64,000 nt of DNA from positions 1,426,001 to 1,490,000 of the forward strand of contig NZ_CP042430.1 of NCBI RefSeq assembly GCF_007970665.1, in the 5' to 3' direction. Origin of the DNA: Baekduia soli. GTDB taxonomy: Bacteria > Actinomycetota > Thermoleophilia > Solirubrobacterales > Solirubrobacteraceae. Numbering within the stretch: the first letter of the stretch is position 1; each line of letters begins with the position of its first letter. This document shows positions 27,001 to 34,602 of the stretch, piece by piece. The translations under genes and the position numbers were made by a program. The notes beneath the pieces are model-generated. The model saw only the letters and a list, made by a program, of their open reading frames with translations. It had not been told where the DNA came from and searched no databases.

Positions 27001-27044
27001 GCCGGCGGGCGCGGACGACGGTCAGCTTCGACGGGCGGCCCTGA
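24012..27044 (+). CDS. Large secreted repeat protein (1010 aa), function unknown
   Basis: A signal peptide with a hydrophobic core rich in Val, Leu and Ala ends near residue 34 (PAPARA-IG). The rest is a beta-rich, Pro/Thr/Ala-rich protein with at least four related modules. Each has a PxGLLG/LVPNP-like strand, a Cys pair in a QC...CP arrangement and a (S/T)xLGxV strand (near residues 75-115, 300-350, 495-535 and 700-750). The Cys pairs suggest intramodule disulfides outside the cell. The C-terminal 120 residues are basic and lack a membrane anchor or LPXTG. The start codon is GTG. The family is not recognised; an adhesin-like or envelope role is conceivable. Confidence 0.8.
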   Translation: MRSGEAGPGRSVVVLAAVLAALAVLAGAPAPARAIGITGVTAAPTDTTSGAHSDFRLAFSLTGATDDLRDLQVDLPTGLLGNPMAVPQCPEAALRADACAPDTEVGTTSTAITASVLGVPAPLTVTGTVYNVQPPADEPARLGIVLRPLGGVLGKIALIVRIRVRDESDYGLQTTISDIPRTQAGLPFTINSLSLTLDGRAPAGGAFMVNPTQCAPATTRITADSYASSRPVTATGTFRPTACDSEPFAPGMEIGIDQPTPDTPTAHSIALTQPADVGGRQPSHVKKAVVRLPVGTSFNPSLAPGLQVCSDAQFGPPGGGPIRCPAASLIGHVAFDNPLLGSVPGDVYFGRTDDDPYRLLIVGAKAGVTVKIKASVHPDDDTAQITTTFDNLPQVPFTKFDLTFTGGPTGVLVTPPACGTYQGSITATPYSGGPPQTPTTTFAIADDDQGGCAPRETPAISGSVSTTRALASPALTLDLQRDAGSRRPARLDVALPKGLLGQVDATPQCPTARAIAAACPASTQLGTVTSTIGSGSQPITLRGKAFLGTPTATAVARLWLAIRVDVGPFDFGSFVLQNPLTLDQTDGRVHVSAVLPDAFKGFPLGLRRLQMTIARKGFLRNPSGCDARTFDVAITAVDGTQGAGSGPFQASGCDALPFRPGAATSIEAPRLRAAGTQPPLRTAITKPPADTALKDIELLVSGGLVPNPDALASVCQPDQLAANRCPPSTRLGRVSAVTPLLGTRLSGPVYLALNGSLPDDEPGIELPYLSAVLAGPGVRLRLDGELRLSPEAGRLEAHFHDLPDVPLSNLTLDIDAGRAGHPGPFTAAADLCAAEFAPSDVTFTGQNGKTTTQQPVLDAAACRKGALVRADASGLATARPVLAVTIARNPTGAHALRAASFRLPAGLRARPARGAGIVVRADGHRLSRRHWALSARGTMTVHVPGHGGAQRIAVALSKGAVVPTPGLRAAGRRVASSLSGAEPVPLDVSVTTRELGGRRARTTVSFDGRP

Positions 27045-27053
27045 GCCGCGGGC

Positions 27054-28087
27054 TCAGATCGCGCCGACCAGGGCCGCGCAGACCCAGTTCGACGCGCCGG
27101 CGCCGTTGTCCACAACGTGGACGCGAGGCGGTCCTGCTCGGCCTTGGAGGCCTGGTAGGCCGCCGGCGTCGAGCCGCCCAGGCCGCGCCAGGTGTCGGGC
27201 ATCATCTGGTAGTAGCCCGAGGCGCCCGCGCTGTTGGGCGGCAGGTTCTGGCCGCCGGACTCGCACTGCACGATGGCCCACGGGATCGCCCACGGGCCGC
27301 CGGGGCCGGCCTTGTCCACCGCCTGGCGGGCGCGCTGGGCCAGCAGGCGCTTCAGGGTGCGCTCCGCGCTCAGGCGGTCGGCGCGCGTCGCGCGCAGCGC
27401 CGCCAGCCGGGCGGTGTGGGCCTGGGCGATCGCGGCGCGCCGCTGGGCGGCCGCGGCCTCCATGCCCGCCAGCGCGTCGCGCTCGCGCAGGACCTCGGCG
27501 GTGGCGGCGGTCCGCCGGGCCTCGAGGTCGGCCAGCACGCGCGTCTCGTGCGTCGCGTCGGCGCGGGCGCGGCGCACGACGCCGACGATCTCGGTGTCGC
27601 TGGACTCCACGCGGCGCAGGAAGTCCATGCGCTCGACGAGGTCGGCGAAGCCGTGGGCGTCCAGGACGACGGTGACGAGGTCGGGCGGCCCGTTCATGTA
27701 GCGCTGGCGCAGCAGCTCGGTGAGCTGGGTGCGGCCCTCCGCCAGCCGGGTGCGCAGGCGGCCCAGGCGGCGGCGCTCGGCGGCCAGCCGCACGCGGGTG
27801 GCGGCCAGCCGGGCGCGCGAGGCGTCGAGCTGGGCCTGGGCGTCGGCCAGGCGCCCCTCGACGATCGCGAGCTCCCGCGCGCTGGCGCGCTCGAGCCGGG
27901 CCAGGTGGGCCGCGGCGTCGGCGAGCGACCGCTCACGGGCCTTGCCGGCGGCGATCGTGCCGCGCAGCCGTCCCTCGTCGGCGCCGCGGGCTTCGCGGGG
28001 CGCCATCGTCCACGCGAGCGCCAGCCCGGCGAGCAGCAGGGCGGCGAGCGTGGCCAGGCCACGGAGGGCGGAGCGGCGGCAGGACAT
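27054..28087 (-). CDS. Coiled-coil transglycosylase-like cell-wall protein, apparent frameshift near the 3' end
   Basis: A signal peptide (residues 1-35, ending REARGAD) is followed by about 210 residues of Ala/Arg/Glu-rich coiled coil, as in PcsB/EnvC-type cell-wall hydrolase activators. A transglycosylase-like domain follows (IVQCESGGQNLPPNSAGASGYYQ, with the catalytic Glu in CESG). After AYQASKAEQDRLAS the frame breaks near 27110. The alternative frame gives NGAGASNWVCAALVGAI and a stop at 27054, the normal end of this domain. Length is a multiple of three plus two, consistent with one missing base, for example a G after TGG. It would act outside the membrane on peptidoglycan. Confidence 0.8.
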
Positions 28088-28176
28088 GCGACGGCACCGG
28101 CGCGGGAGCGCCGAACCGTCACCGTAGCGACCCCGTGTCCTGCTCCCTGCAGCCGAACTTGCAGGGCTTTCGCCGC

Positions 28177-30237
28177 TCAGGCGGCGCGCGAGCGCGTCTT
28201 CTCGCGGTACATCGCGGCGTCGGCGACGCGCAGCAGCTCCTCGGCCCCGCGGCCGTCCTGCGGCCACTGCGCCTGCCCGACGCTGACCCCGACGCGCAGC
28301 TCGCTGTCGCCGACGCGGAAGGGCTCGGCGCACACGGCGCGGACGCGGGCGGCGGCCGCGGCGATCTCGTCGGGGCTGCGGACGTCGGCGAGGATGACGG
28401 CGAACTCGTCGCCGCCCAGCCGCGCGACGGTGTCGCCGGAGCGCACGACGCTGCGCAGGCGGTCGGCGATCTCGCGCAGCAGCGCGTCGCCGCTGGTGTG
28501 GCCGTGGCGGTCGTTGATGGTCTTGAAGCCGTCGAGGTCGCAGAACAGCAGGCCGACCTCCGTGTGCCCGGCGCCGTCGAGGACGGCGTCGACGCGGCGC
28601 GAGAACCCGGTGCGGTTGGCCAGGCCGGTCAGCGGGTCATGGGAGGCCTGGTGCTGGAGCTCGTCGACGAGGCGGCCGTTCTGGATCGCCGGGGCCGCCA
28701 GCGAGGCGATGCCGTTGAGGCGCTGCAGCAGCGACGCATCGAGGTCCAGGCGCTCCGGGCGCTCGGCCACCGAGACCACGACGATGCCGAGGAACTCGCC
28801 GCGCGCGATGATGGGCACCGCGACGACCACGAGGACGTCGAGCAGCTCCATGAGCGCGTGGACCTGCGCGTCCCCGGCGTCGCCGCGCTCGACGTGCAGG
28901 GGCCCGGGATGGCCGAGCATCCGCGCCAGCGCGGGAGAGCCGCTCGGCAGCAGCATGCGGTCGTCGAGCAGCCCGATGTCCCCGTCGGCCGGCCCCGCGG
29001 TCGAGGCGACGCGCAGGCAGCCCGCCTCGTCGTCCCACAGCCACACGCTGAGGCGGTCGCAGTCGACGATGGCCGGCACCGTGCGCACGATGGAGTCCGC
29101 GACGTCCTGTCTGGACCCGCCGAGGGCCAGCGCCTGGGCCAGCGACAGCAGGGCGCTGACGTGGTCGTGACGCCGGTCGGCCTCGGCCAGCGCCGTGGCC
29201 ATGTCGAGGACCGCGGCGGCGTGGGCGGCGTAGAGCGAGAAGAGCTCCTGTTCGGACGCGAAGAAGTGGATGCCCTCGGGGTTGAGCGCGCACAGGCGCC
29301 CGTAGGCGCGGCGCTCGGAGGCGACGTCGGCGACGAGCGCCGAGCCGGGCAGCGGGTCGCCGGCCTCCAGCGCCTGCGCGATCGCGGCCGCCTCGCCGTC
29401 GGCCACGCCCTCGGCATAGATGCGCACCTCGTCGCCGGTCCGGGGGCGGACGGCGAGCACGAAGCGCGGTGCGCGCACGGTCAGCGCGGCGCGGTCGACG
29501 ATGCGGGCCAGCACGACGTCGATGTCGTCGGTCGACAGGAGCTCGGCGGCGGTGGCGAACACGCCGCGCAGACCCTCCCGGGTCGCCAGGAGCTGGGCCT
29601 CGAGGGCGGTGACGCGCTGCTGCGGGTCGGCACCCGCCGCGGCCTGCCCGGCGTCCCACGTCACGACGTAGCGGCACTCGGGGTCGCCCTTGGCCTGGCA
29701 GGAGAGCTCCCGCACGCCGGCGCGCGGGAGCCCGAAGAGCTCGGTCGGGGTGGCCAGCAGGCCGGTGGTCCACTGGCACTGCAGGGGGTGGCGGACGTGG
29801 CCCGGGCGCGCCACGGCGCGGACGACCGCCCGGCCCGGCTCGACCTCCACCGCGTCGAGGTCGCTGACCGTGCTGAGCTTGCCCGCGGCCTGGGCGATGG
29901 CGCCGAGGACCGCCTCGGGCGAGCCGAGCGAGCGCAGCAGCGTGGAGACCGACGTGCCCGCGTGCTGGCGCACGGTGTGCTCGCCGATGCGCCGCGGGAA
30001 CCCGGGGTCGCCGGTGACCTGCACGCACGCCGACAGCAGGGCGATGGCCTCGTCGAGGGTGACCCAGTTCTCCTCGTTCTCGAGGTCCTCGCGGGTCTGC
30101 TGGACGCCGGCCGCCGCCAGCAGCTCCTCGATGCCCGCCGTGCCGTGCTCCTGGCCGACGAGCCGCAGCATGACGGTCGTCATCGAGCAGCTGATGTGAC
30201 GGCCGCCGGGCATCGCCTCGGTGGGGCCTGCCTCCAT
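28177..30237 (-). CDS. V4R-like/GAF/GGDEF sensor diguanylate cyclase
   Basis: This is a 686-aa multidomain signalling protein. Residues about 20-200 end in CQAKGDPECRYVV, as in V4R (4-vinyl reductase-like) ligand-binding domains. Two GAF-like regions follow (about 215-355 and 365-505), then a GGDEF domain from about 515 with SHDPLTGLANR, CDLDGFKTIND and the active-site RLGGDEF. The catalytic residues are intact, so c-di-GMP synthesis is expected under control of a small ligand. No membrane segments are seen. The ATG at 30237 is the longest start; ATGs at residues 9 and 19 are also possible. With two other GGDEF genes and a c-di-GMP riboswitch in the window, a link to exopolysaccharide control is plausible. 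Confidence 0.87.
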   Translation of the reverse strand: MEAGPTEAMPGGRHISCSMTTVMLRLVGQEHGTAGIEELLAAAGVQQTREDLENEENWVTLDEAIALLSACVQVTGDPGFPRRIGEHTVRQHAGTSVSTLLRSLGSPEAVLGAIAQAAGKLSTVSDLDAVEVEPGRAVVRAVARPGHVRHPLQCQWTTGLLATPTELFGLPRAGVRELSCQAKGDPECRYVVTWDAGQAAAGADPQQRVTALEAQLLATREGLRGVFATAAELLSTDDIDVVLARIVDRAALTVRAPRFVLAVRPRTGDEVRIYAEGVADGEAAAIAQALEAGDPLPGSALVADVASERRAYGRLCALNPEGIHFFASEQELFSLYAAHAAAVLDMATALAEADRRHDHVSALLSLAQALALGGSRQDVADSIVRTVPAIVDCDRLSVWLWDDEAGCLRVASTAGPADGDIGLLDDRMLLPSGSPALARMLGHPGPLHVERGDAGDAQVHALMELLDVLVVVAVPIIARGEFLGIVVVSVAERPERLDLDASLLQRLNGIASLAAPAIQNGRLVDELQHQASHDPLTGLANRTGFSRRVDAVLDGAGHTEVGLLFCDLDGFKTINDRHGHTSGDALLREIADRLRSVVRSGDTVARLGGDEFAVILADVRSPDEIAAAAARVRAVCAEPFRVGDSELRVGVSVGQAQWPQDGRGAEELLRVADAAMYREKTRSRAA

Positions 30238-30274
30238 AGGCCGGTGATCGGCACCGGCGGGCGCGTCCGACGAG

Positions 30275-31767
30275 TCAGCCTGGACGTTCGTTCGACCCAG
30301 GGTCGCGCAGCTGCGCCAGGGCGGCCCCGAGCGCGTCGTGCAGGGCCGCGAACGCCGGGCGCATGCGGGCGTGGACGGCCGCGGCCGCCGGGTCGGGGTG
30401 CAGGACGTCGGCGAGCGCGGCGGGGGCCGGCGGGGCGGCCGGCAGGCCCAGCGCCTGCCGGCCCAGCAGGGCGGCGCCGAGGCCCGAGCCCTCGTAGTCG
30501 CTCGGGAAGGCCACGGGCATGTCCAGGACGTCGCAGAGGATCTGGCGCCACAGCGCGCTGCGCGCGAAGCCGCCCGTGGCGCGGACCTCCCGGACCTCGT
30601 CGCCGGCCTCGCGCATCGAGGCGAGCACCAGCGCCAGCTGCTGGCAGACGCCCTCCAGCGCGGCGCGCACGAGGTGCGCTCGTCCGTGCGCGCGGGTCAG
30701 CCCGACGTAGGCCCCGCGGGCCTCGGCGTCCCAGTCCGGGGCGCGCTCGCCGACGAGCTGGGGGAGCATGAGCAGCCCGTCGCTGCCGGCCGGGGCTTGG
30801 GCCGCGAGCGCCAGCAGCGCCTCCTCGGGATGCTCGCCCAGGTCCGGCGCCAGCGCCCGGCCCGCCCACTCCAGGACGAGCCCGCCGTTGTTGACCGCGC
30901 CGCCGACGACCCAGCGCCCGGGGTCAGGGCGTAGCAGAACAGGCGCCCGCGCTCGTCGGCGACCGGGCGGTCCACAACGAGCCGCAGGGCGCCCGACGTG
31001 CCGATGGAGCAGGCCGCCACGCCGGGGGCCGTCGCCCCGACGCCGAGGTTGGCCAGCGGCCCGTCGCCCGCGCCGGCGACGACGGGCAGCGCGGCGCCGA
31101 CCGCGGCCTCGCCCTCGGGCGTCAGCGCGAGCACCTCCGTCGCGGGGACCAGCGCGCAGAGCTGCTCGCGGGTGACGCCGGCGATCCGCAGCGCCTCCGC
31201 GTCCCAGTCCAGGCGGGCGAGGTCCAGCAGGCCCGTGCCCGAGGCCGTCGAGTGGTCGGTGACCCAGCGCCCGCAGAGGCGGTGCAGGACGAGCTCCTTG
31301 ATCCCGCACCATCGGCGCGCACGGGCGGCCAGCTGCGGGTCGCACTCGGCGAACCAGACGAGCTTGACCAGCGGCGACATCGGGTGCAGCGGCGTGCCCG
31401 TGCGCGCGTGCAGGCCGGGGTGGTCGCGGCGCAGGCGCCGGGCCTGGGCGGCGGCGCGCGTGTCGGCCCAGGTGAGCAGCGGCGTCAGCGGCGCGTCGCC
31501 GGCGTCCAGCGCGACGAGCGAGTGCATGGCGCTGCTGAACGCCAGCCCGGCGGCGGGGCGGTCGGCGGCGCGGGCCGCGGCGACGGTGCGCCCGATGGCG
31601 GCGAGCACCGCTGCGACGACGACGGCGGGGTCCTGGACGGCCTCGCCGGGCGCGGGCTCGAGCAGCGGGTAGGCGATCTCGGCGTGGCCGTGGCGGTCGC
31701 CGCCGAGCCCGAACGCGGTCGCCTTGACGCTCGTGGTGCCGATGTCGACGCCGACGACCGTGCTCAT
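30275..31767 (-). CDS. gntK: FGGY-family gluconokinase, apparent frameshift
   Basis: The N-terminal half starts with VVGVDIGTTSVKA (phosphate binding) and has SSAMHSLVALD, LTWADTRA, TGTPLHPMSP and DHSTASGTGLL. These fit gluconokinase better than xylulokinase. After LFCYALTPG the frame changes at the G-run 30920-30923. The other frame continues with GRWVVGGAVNNGG and the C-terminal ATP-binding half (VRATGGFARSALWRQIL) to the stop at 30275. Length is a multiple of three plus two, as expected for one lost base. The intact enzyme would be about 497 aa and would phosphorylate gluconate. The ATG at 31767 has a TACGTT box 6 nt upstream and is divergent from the membrane protein at 31811. Confidence 0.85.
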
Positions 31768-31797
31768 GTCCTCAACGTATCCCCAGGCGGCGGTCAC

Positions 31798-31803
31798 TAC
31801 CGT
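31798..31803 (+). promoter_or_regulatory. Leaderless-type -10 element (TACCGT) in a 43-bp divergent promoter
   Basis: TACCGT is followed by 7 nt and the ATG at 31811. The divergent gluconokinase start is only 43 bp away with its own TACGTT box, so the two promoters overlap and could compete. Confidence 0.55.
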
Positions 31804-31810
31804 TGTGGGC

Positions 31811-32143
31811 ATGCGCACCCCGCAGACATGGCCCGTGGCGGCCGGATCACTCGTCGCCGGCTTCGCCGTCGCCCAGGCCACCGGCGTGCGGCCGCTGGGC
31901 GGCATCGTGCTCGTCGCCGGCGCGGGCTGGTGCGCGCGCCACTGGCAGGCGCGCGTGGGAACGGGACGCACCGTGGGCCTGCTCGGCCTCTACCTGGCCG
32001 TGTTCGCGGGCTCCCACGGCCTGGCGCACGCCATCGGCGCCTGGCCGTCCGTGGCCGTGGCGGCGGCCGTCATGGCCGCCGGCGCCATCGCGCTCGCCGA
32101 TGCGCCTAGCGGGGCATCCGTGCCCTGGCGCCGGCCCGCCTGA
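31811..32143 (+). CDS. Small integral membrane protein
   Basis: This 110-aa protein has three or four hydrophobic segments ([68 protein letters not shown]) and a short basic tail. The family is not recognised by function; similar four-helix proteins are annotated only as hypothetical. The start is set by the -10 box 7 nt upstream; longer in-frame starts would run into the divergent gluconokinase promoter. Confidence 0.7.
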   Translation: MRTPQTWPVAAGSLVAGFAVAQATGVRPLGGIVLVAGAGWCARHWQARVGTGRTVGLLGLYLAVFAGSHGLAHAIGAWPSVAVAAAVMAAGAIALADAPSGASVPWRRPA

Positions 32144-32253
32144 CGTCCGCGCGCGGCGAGGCGCCACGCGGGCCGGCCGCCCCCTGCCACACCATCGACG
32201 TGCGGACCCGTCCTCGGCCGGCGGGCGCCTCGCGATGGTGATCAGGCGACGGC

Positions 32254-32612
32254 ATGGCGCAAACCTCGCACCCGCCCGCGGGCCCGGCGAGCGAGGTGGC
32301 CCCCGGCCCGGGGTGCGGCCTGCCGCACCCCGTCTACGCCGTCGCGAACCTCGACGACCCCGGCCAGGGCCCCGGCTTCCGCAAGGTTCGCGGCGAGCTC
32401 GGTGTGACCGTGTTCGGGATCAACGCCATCGTTTTGCCCCAGGGCCACACGACCAACCGCCACTGGCACGACCGCCAGGAGGAGGTCTGCTTCGTCCACC
32501 GCGGGCGGGCGCGCATCGCGTTCGGCGACGGGACCTCGCACGTGCTGGAGCCCGGCGGCCTGGCGGCTACGTCGGCCGCGACGGCCGCTCGGAGGACACC
32601 CCCGCGGCGTAG
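32254..32612 (+). pseudogene. Cupin-domain protein with an internal deletion/frameshift
   Basis: The first frame gives a clear cupin beginning. GVTVFGINAIVLPQG is followed by HWHDRQEEVCFVHRG, the metal-binding cupin motif 1, and then HVLEPGGLA. At this point related cupins continue with about 30 residues including motif 2. Here the sequence jumps at about 32568-32570, in another frame, straight to GYVGRDGR and a stop at 32612, which resembles the normal C-terminus. The second cupin motif is missing, so function is doubtful. If the frame is followed literally, the product is 134 aa with a nonsense tail. The expected family pattern comes from memory of such proteins; an alignment would be needed to size the gap. 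Confidence 0.6.
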
Positions 32613-33013
32613 CCGGCGAGCGCCTCGCGCACCGGGTCGGGCCACGGCGCCTTCGTGAATGCGGCGGCGTCGACGCACACGTGGCGCAGCATGCCCTCGG
32701 TGAGGGTCGTGCCGTCGCGCACGACGGTGAAGCGGCTGGTGAGCGACGAGGTCGTCGGCGGGTCGAAGGCGACGACGACGTCGAGACGGTCGTCGTAGTG
32801 CGCCGGGGCGCGGTAGCGCACGTTGGACTCGGCGACGACGAAGTCGATGCCGTGGGTGCGCAGCAGCTCGGCGTAGCTCAGGCCGGTCACCTGGTGCAGC
32901 GCGTCGGTGTGGGCCATGTCGAACCACGTCAGGTAGTGCGCGTTGAAGACGCGCCCCTGCATGTCGCACTCGACGTAGCGGACGCGCACGGGGAGGGAGA
33001 ACGGCTCGGTCAC
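32567..33013 (-). CDS. Acyl-CoA thioesterase, hotdog fold (4HBT/FadM-like)
   Basis: This protein of about 148 aa begins VTEPFSLPVRVRYVECDMQG. RVRYVECDMQGRVFNAHYL is the hallmark of 4-hydroxybenzoyl-CoA thioesterase-like enzymes, with the Asp as the usual active-site acid. It would hydrolyse acyl-CoA thioesters in the cytoplasm. An ATG at 33028 would add five residues, but it overlaps a near-perfect -10 box (TATGAT, 33024-33029), so the GTG at 33013 is preferred, 10 nt behind the box. Its 3' end overlaps the damaged cupin tail-to-tail by 46 nt. Confidence 0.85.
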   Translation of the reverse strand: MTEPFSLPVRVRYVECDMQGRVFNAHYLTWFDMAHTDALHQVTGLSYAELLRTHGIDFVVAESNVRYRAPAHYDDRLDVVVAFDPPTTSSLTSRFTVVRDGTTLTEGMLRHVCVDAAAFTKAPWPDPVREALAGYAAGVSSERPSRPT

Positions 33014-33227
33014 GGCAGCCGCGATCATAGGCCGCGGTGTGGCAGGGATCGCTCGTCCTCCAGCCGCCCGACACCTCCGACGGCCGGGGTGCAGACCTCC
33101 AGCCCGTCCCCGCGGTACACGGTCACGATCGAGGTCAAGCCGAGCCCGGCGCCCACCCCGGCTCCGACGCCCACGTCCACGCCGCTCCATGCGGGGCCCA
33201 GGCGACCCAGACCCGCGCCCCGCCGAC

Positions 33228-33233
33228 TAGCGT
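33228..33233 (+). promoter_or_regulatory. Leaderless-type -10 element (TAGCGT) before the phosphatase/kinase pair
   Basis: TAGCGT is followed by exactly 7 nt and the GTG at 33241. There is no ribosome-binding sequence. Confidence 0.6.
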
Positions 33234-33240
33234 GGACCCC

Positions 33241-33720
33241 GTGCGCCTGCTCTTCGTCTGCATGGGGAACATCTGCCGCTCGCCGACCGCGGAGGCCGTC
33301 ATGCGGCACCTCCTCGTCCAGGAGGGTCTGCAGGATGTCGTCGAGCTCGACAGCGCCGGGACCGGCTCGTGGCACATCGGGGAGCCGCCCGACGGCCGCT
33401 CGACGGCCGCGGCCCGCGCGCGGGGCATCGTGATGGAGGGCGCGGCGCGCCAGGTCGCCGCGACCGACTTCGAGGCCTATGACCTGATCCTGGCCGCCGA
33501 CCGCCAGAACCTCGAGGCGCTGCGGGCGGTCGCGCCCGGCGACGCCGCCGGCCGCGTGCGCCTGCTGCGCGAGTACGACCCGGCCGCCGTCATCGCGGGC
33601 GACCTCGAGGTGCCCGACCCCTACTTCGGCGGGGCCGACGGCTTCGACCACGTCCTCGACCTCGTCGACGCCGCCTGCCGCGGGCTGCTGGCCACGCTGC
33701 GCGCGGAGGGCCGCGTGTGA
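33241..33720 (+). CDS. Low-molecular-weight phosphotyrosine/protein-ribulosamine phosphatase
   Basis: This 159-aa protein has the LMW-PTP signature VCMGNICRSP at the N-terminus (Cys-x5-Arg loop, nucleophilic Cys first) and the general acid Asp in VPDPYFGG. The whole fold is present. It overlaps the next gene, a fructosamine-kinase family member, as GTGA. LMW-PTPs next to such kinases are known, and the human homologue is reported to act on protein-bound ribulosamine 5-phosphate, so a deglycation (repair) role is at least as likely as tyrosine signalling. The start is a leaderless GTG. Confidence 0.9.
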   Translation: MRLLFVCMGNICRSPTAEAVMRHLLVQEGLQDVVELDSAGTGSWHIGEPPDGRSTAAARARGIVMEGAARQVAATDFEAYDLILAADRQNLEALRAVAPGDAAGRVRLLREYDPAAVIAGDLEVPDPYFGGADGFDHVLDLVDAACRGLLATLRAEGRV

Positions 33721-34568
33721 GGCAGGCCCTCGCCGCGGCGCTGGGTCGGGAGGTCGCCGAGCTGGTCCCCGTCGCCGGCGGCGACCTCAACGCGGCCTAC
33801 CGCGCCACCCTGGCCGACGGGCGCGAGGTGTTCGTCAAGACCGCGCCCGACGCGGTCGCCGGCGCCTACGCGGCCGAGGCCGCCGGGCTGCGCTGGATCG
33901 CCGAGGCGCGGGGCGGTCCGCCCGTGCCGGAGGTGCTGGCCGTCGACGAGCGCTTCCTGGCGCTGGGGTGGGTGCCGGGCGGCGGGACCCTCGACGAGCA
34001 GGCCCTGGGCCGGAGCCTGGCGCTCCTGCACCGCGCCGGCGCGCCCGGCCCCGGCGCGCCGCCGCCCGGCACGGAGGGCCCGCTGCGCCTCGGGCCCCTC
34101 GAGCTGCCCAACGACCCGGCGGGGGACTGGCCCGCGTTCTACGCGCAGCGGCGCCTCCTGGAGCCCGCCGCGATCGCCGCGCGGCGCGGCGCGCTGAACG
34201 CCGCGGGCCTGCGCGCCGTCGAGGCCGTCGCGGCGCGCATCGACGTGCTGGCCGGGCCGGCCGAGCCCACCGCGCGGCTGCACGGCGACCTGTGGACGGG
34301 CAACGTGCTGGCCGGCGCCGACGGGCGGCCGTGGCTCATCGACCCCGCCGCCCACGGCGGCCACCGCGAGGTCGACCTCGCGATGCTCGAGCTGTTCGGG
34401 TCGCCGGGGCCGGCGCTGTACGCCGCCTACGACGAGGTGTGGCCGCGCGCCGAGGGCGCCCGCGAGCGGGTGGCGCTCTGGCAGCTGTTCCCGCTGCTCG
34501 TGCACGCGATCCTGTTCGGCGGGAGCTACGGCGCCGCGGTCCGGCGCGCCGCCGAGCGCTACGGCTGA
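33717..34568 (+). CDS. Fructosamine/ribulosamine kinase family protein
   Basis: This 283-aa member of the fructosamine-kinase family has an aminoglycoside-phosphotransferase-like fold. VAGGDLNAAYRA is the nucleotide loop, EVFVKTAP carries the ATP lysine, HGDLWTGNVL is the catalytic loop and LIDPAAHGGHREVDLAML is the metal-binding segment with the family-typical HREVDLAM. It would phosphorylate sugar amines on glycated proteins so that they destabilise and fall off. The GTG start overlaps the phosphatase stop, so the pair is translationally coupled and probably acts in one repair pathway. Confidence 0.9.
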   Translation: MRQALAAALGREVAELVPVAGGDLNAAYRATLADGREVFVKTAPDAVAGAYAAEAAGLRWIAEARGGPPVPEVLAVDERFLALGWVPGGGTLDEQALGRSLALLHRAGAPGPGAPPPGTEGPLRLGPLELPNDPAGDWPAFYAQRRLLEPAAIAARRGALNAAGLRAVEAVAARIDVLAGPAEPTARLHGDLWTGNVLAGADGRPWLIDPAAHGGHREVDLAMLELFGSPGPALYAAYDEVWPRAEGARERVALWQLFPLLVHAILFGGSYGAAVRRAAERYG

Positions 34569-34589
34569 CCGGACCCGGCCCCGCTGGGG

Positions 34590-34595
34590 TACGGT
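34590..34595 (+). promoter_or_regulatory. Leaderless-type -10 element (TACGGT)
   Basis: TACGGT is followed by 7 nt and the ATG at 34603. It lies 22 bp after the kinase stop, so the SRPBCC gene has its own promoter. Confidence 0.55.
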
Positions 34596-34602
34596 CCCGC
34601 CC

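Noticed and set aside
28135-30771. 878-aa rightward frame opposite the V4R/GAF/GGDEF gene
   Set aside because: Antisense shadow; the GGDEF motifs are on the other strand.
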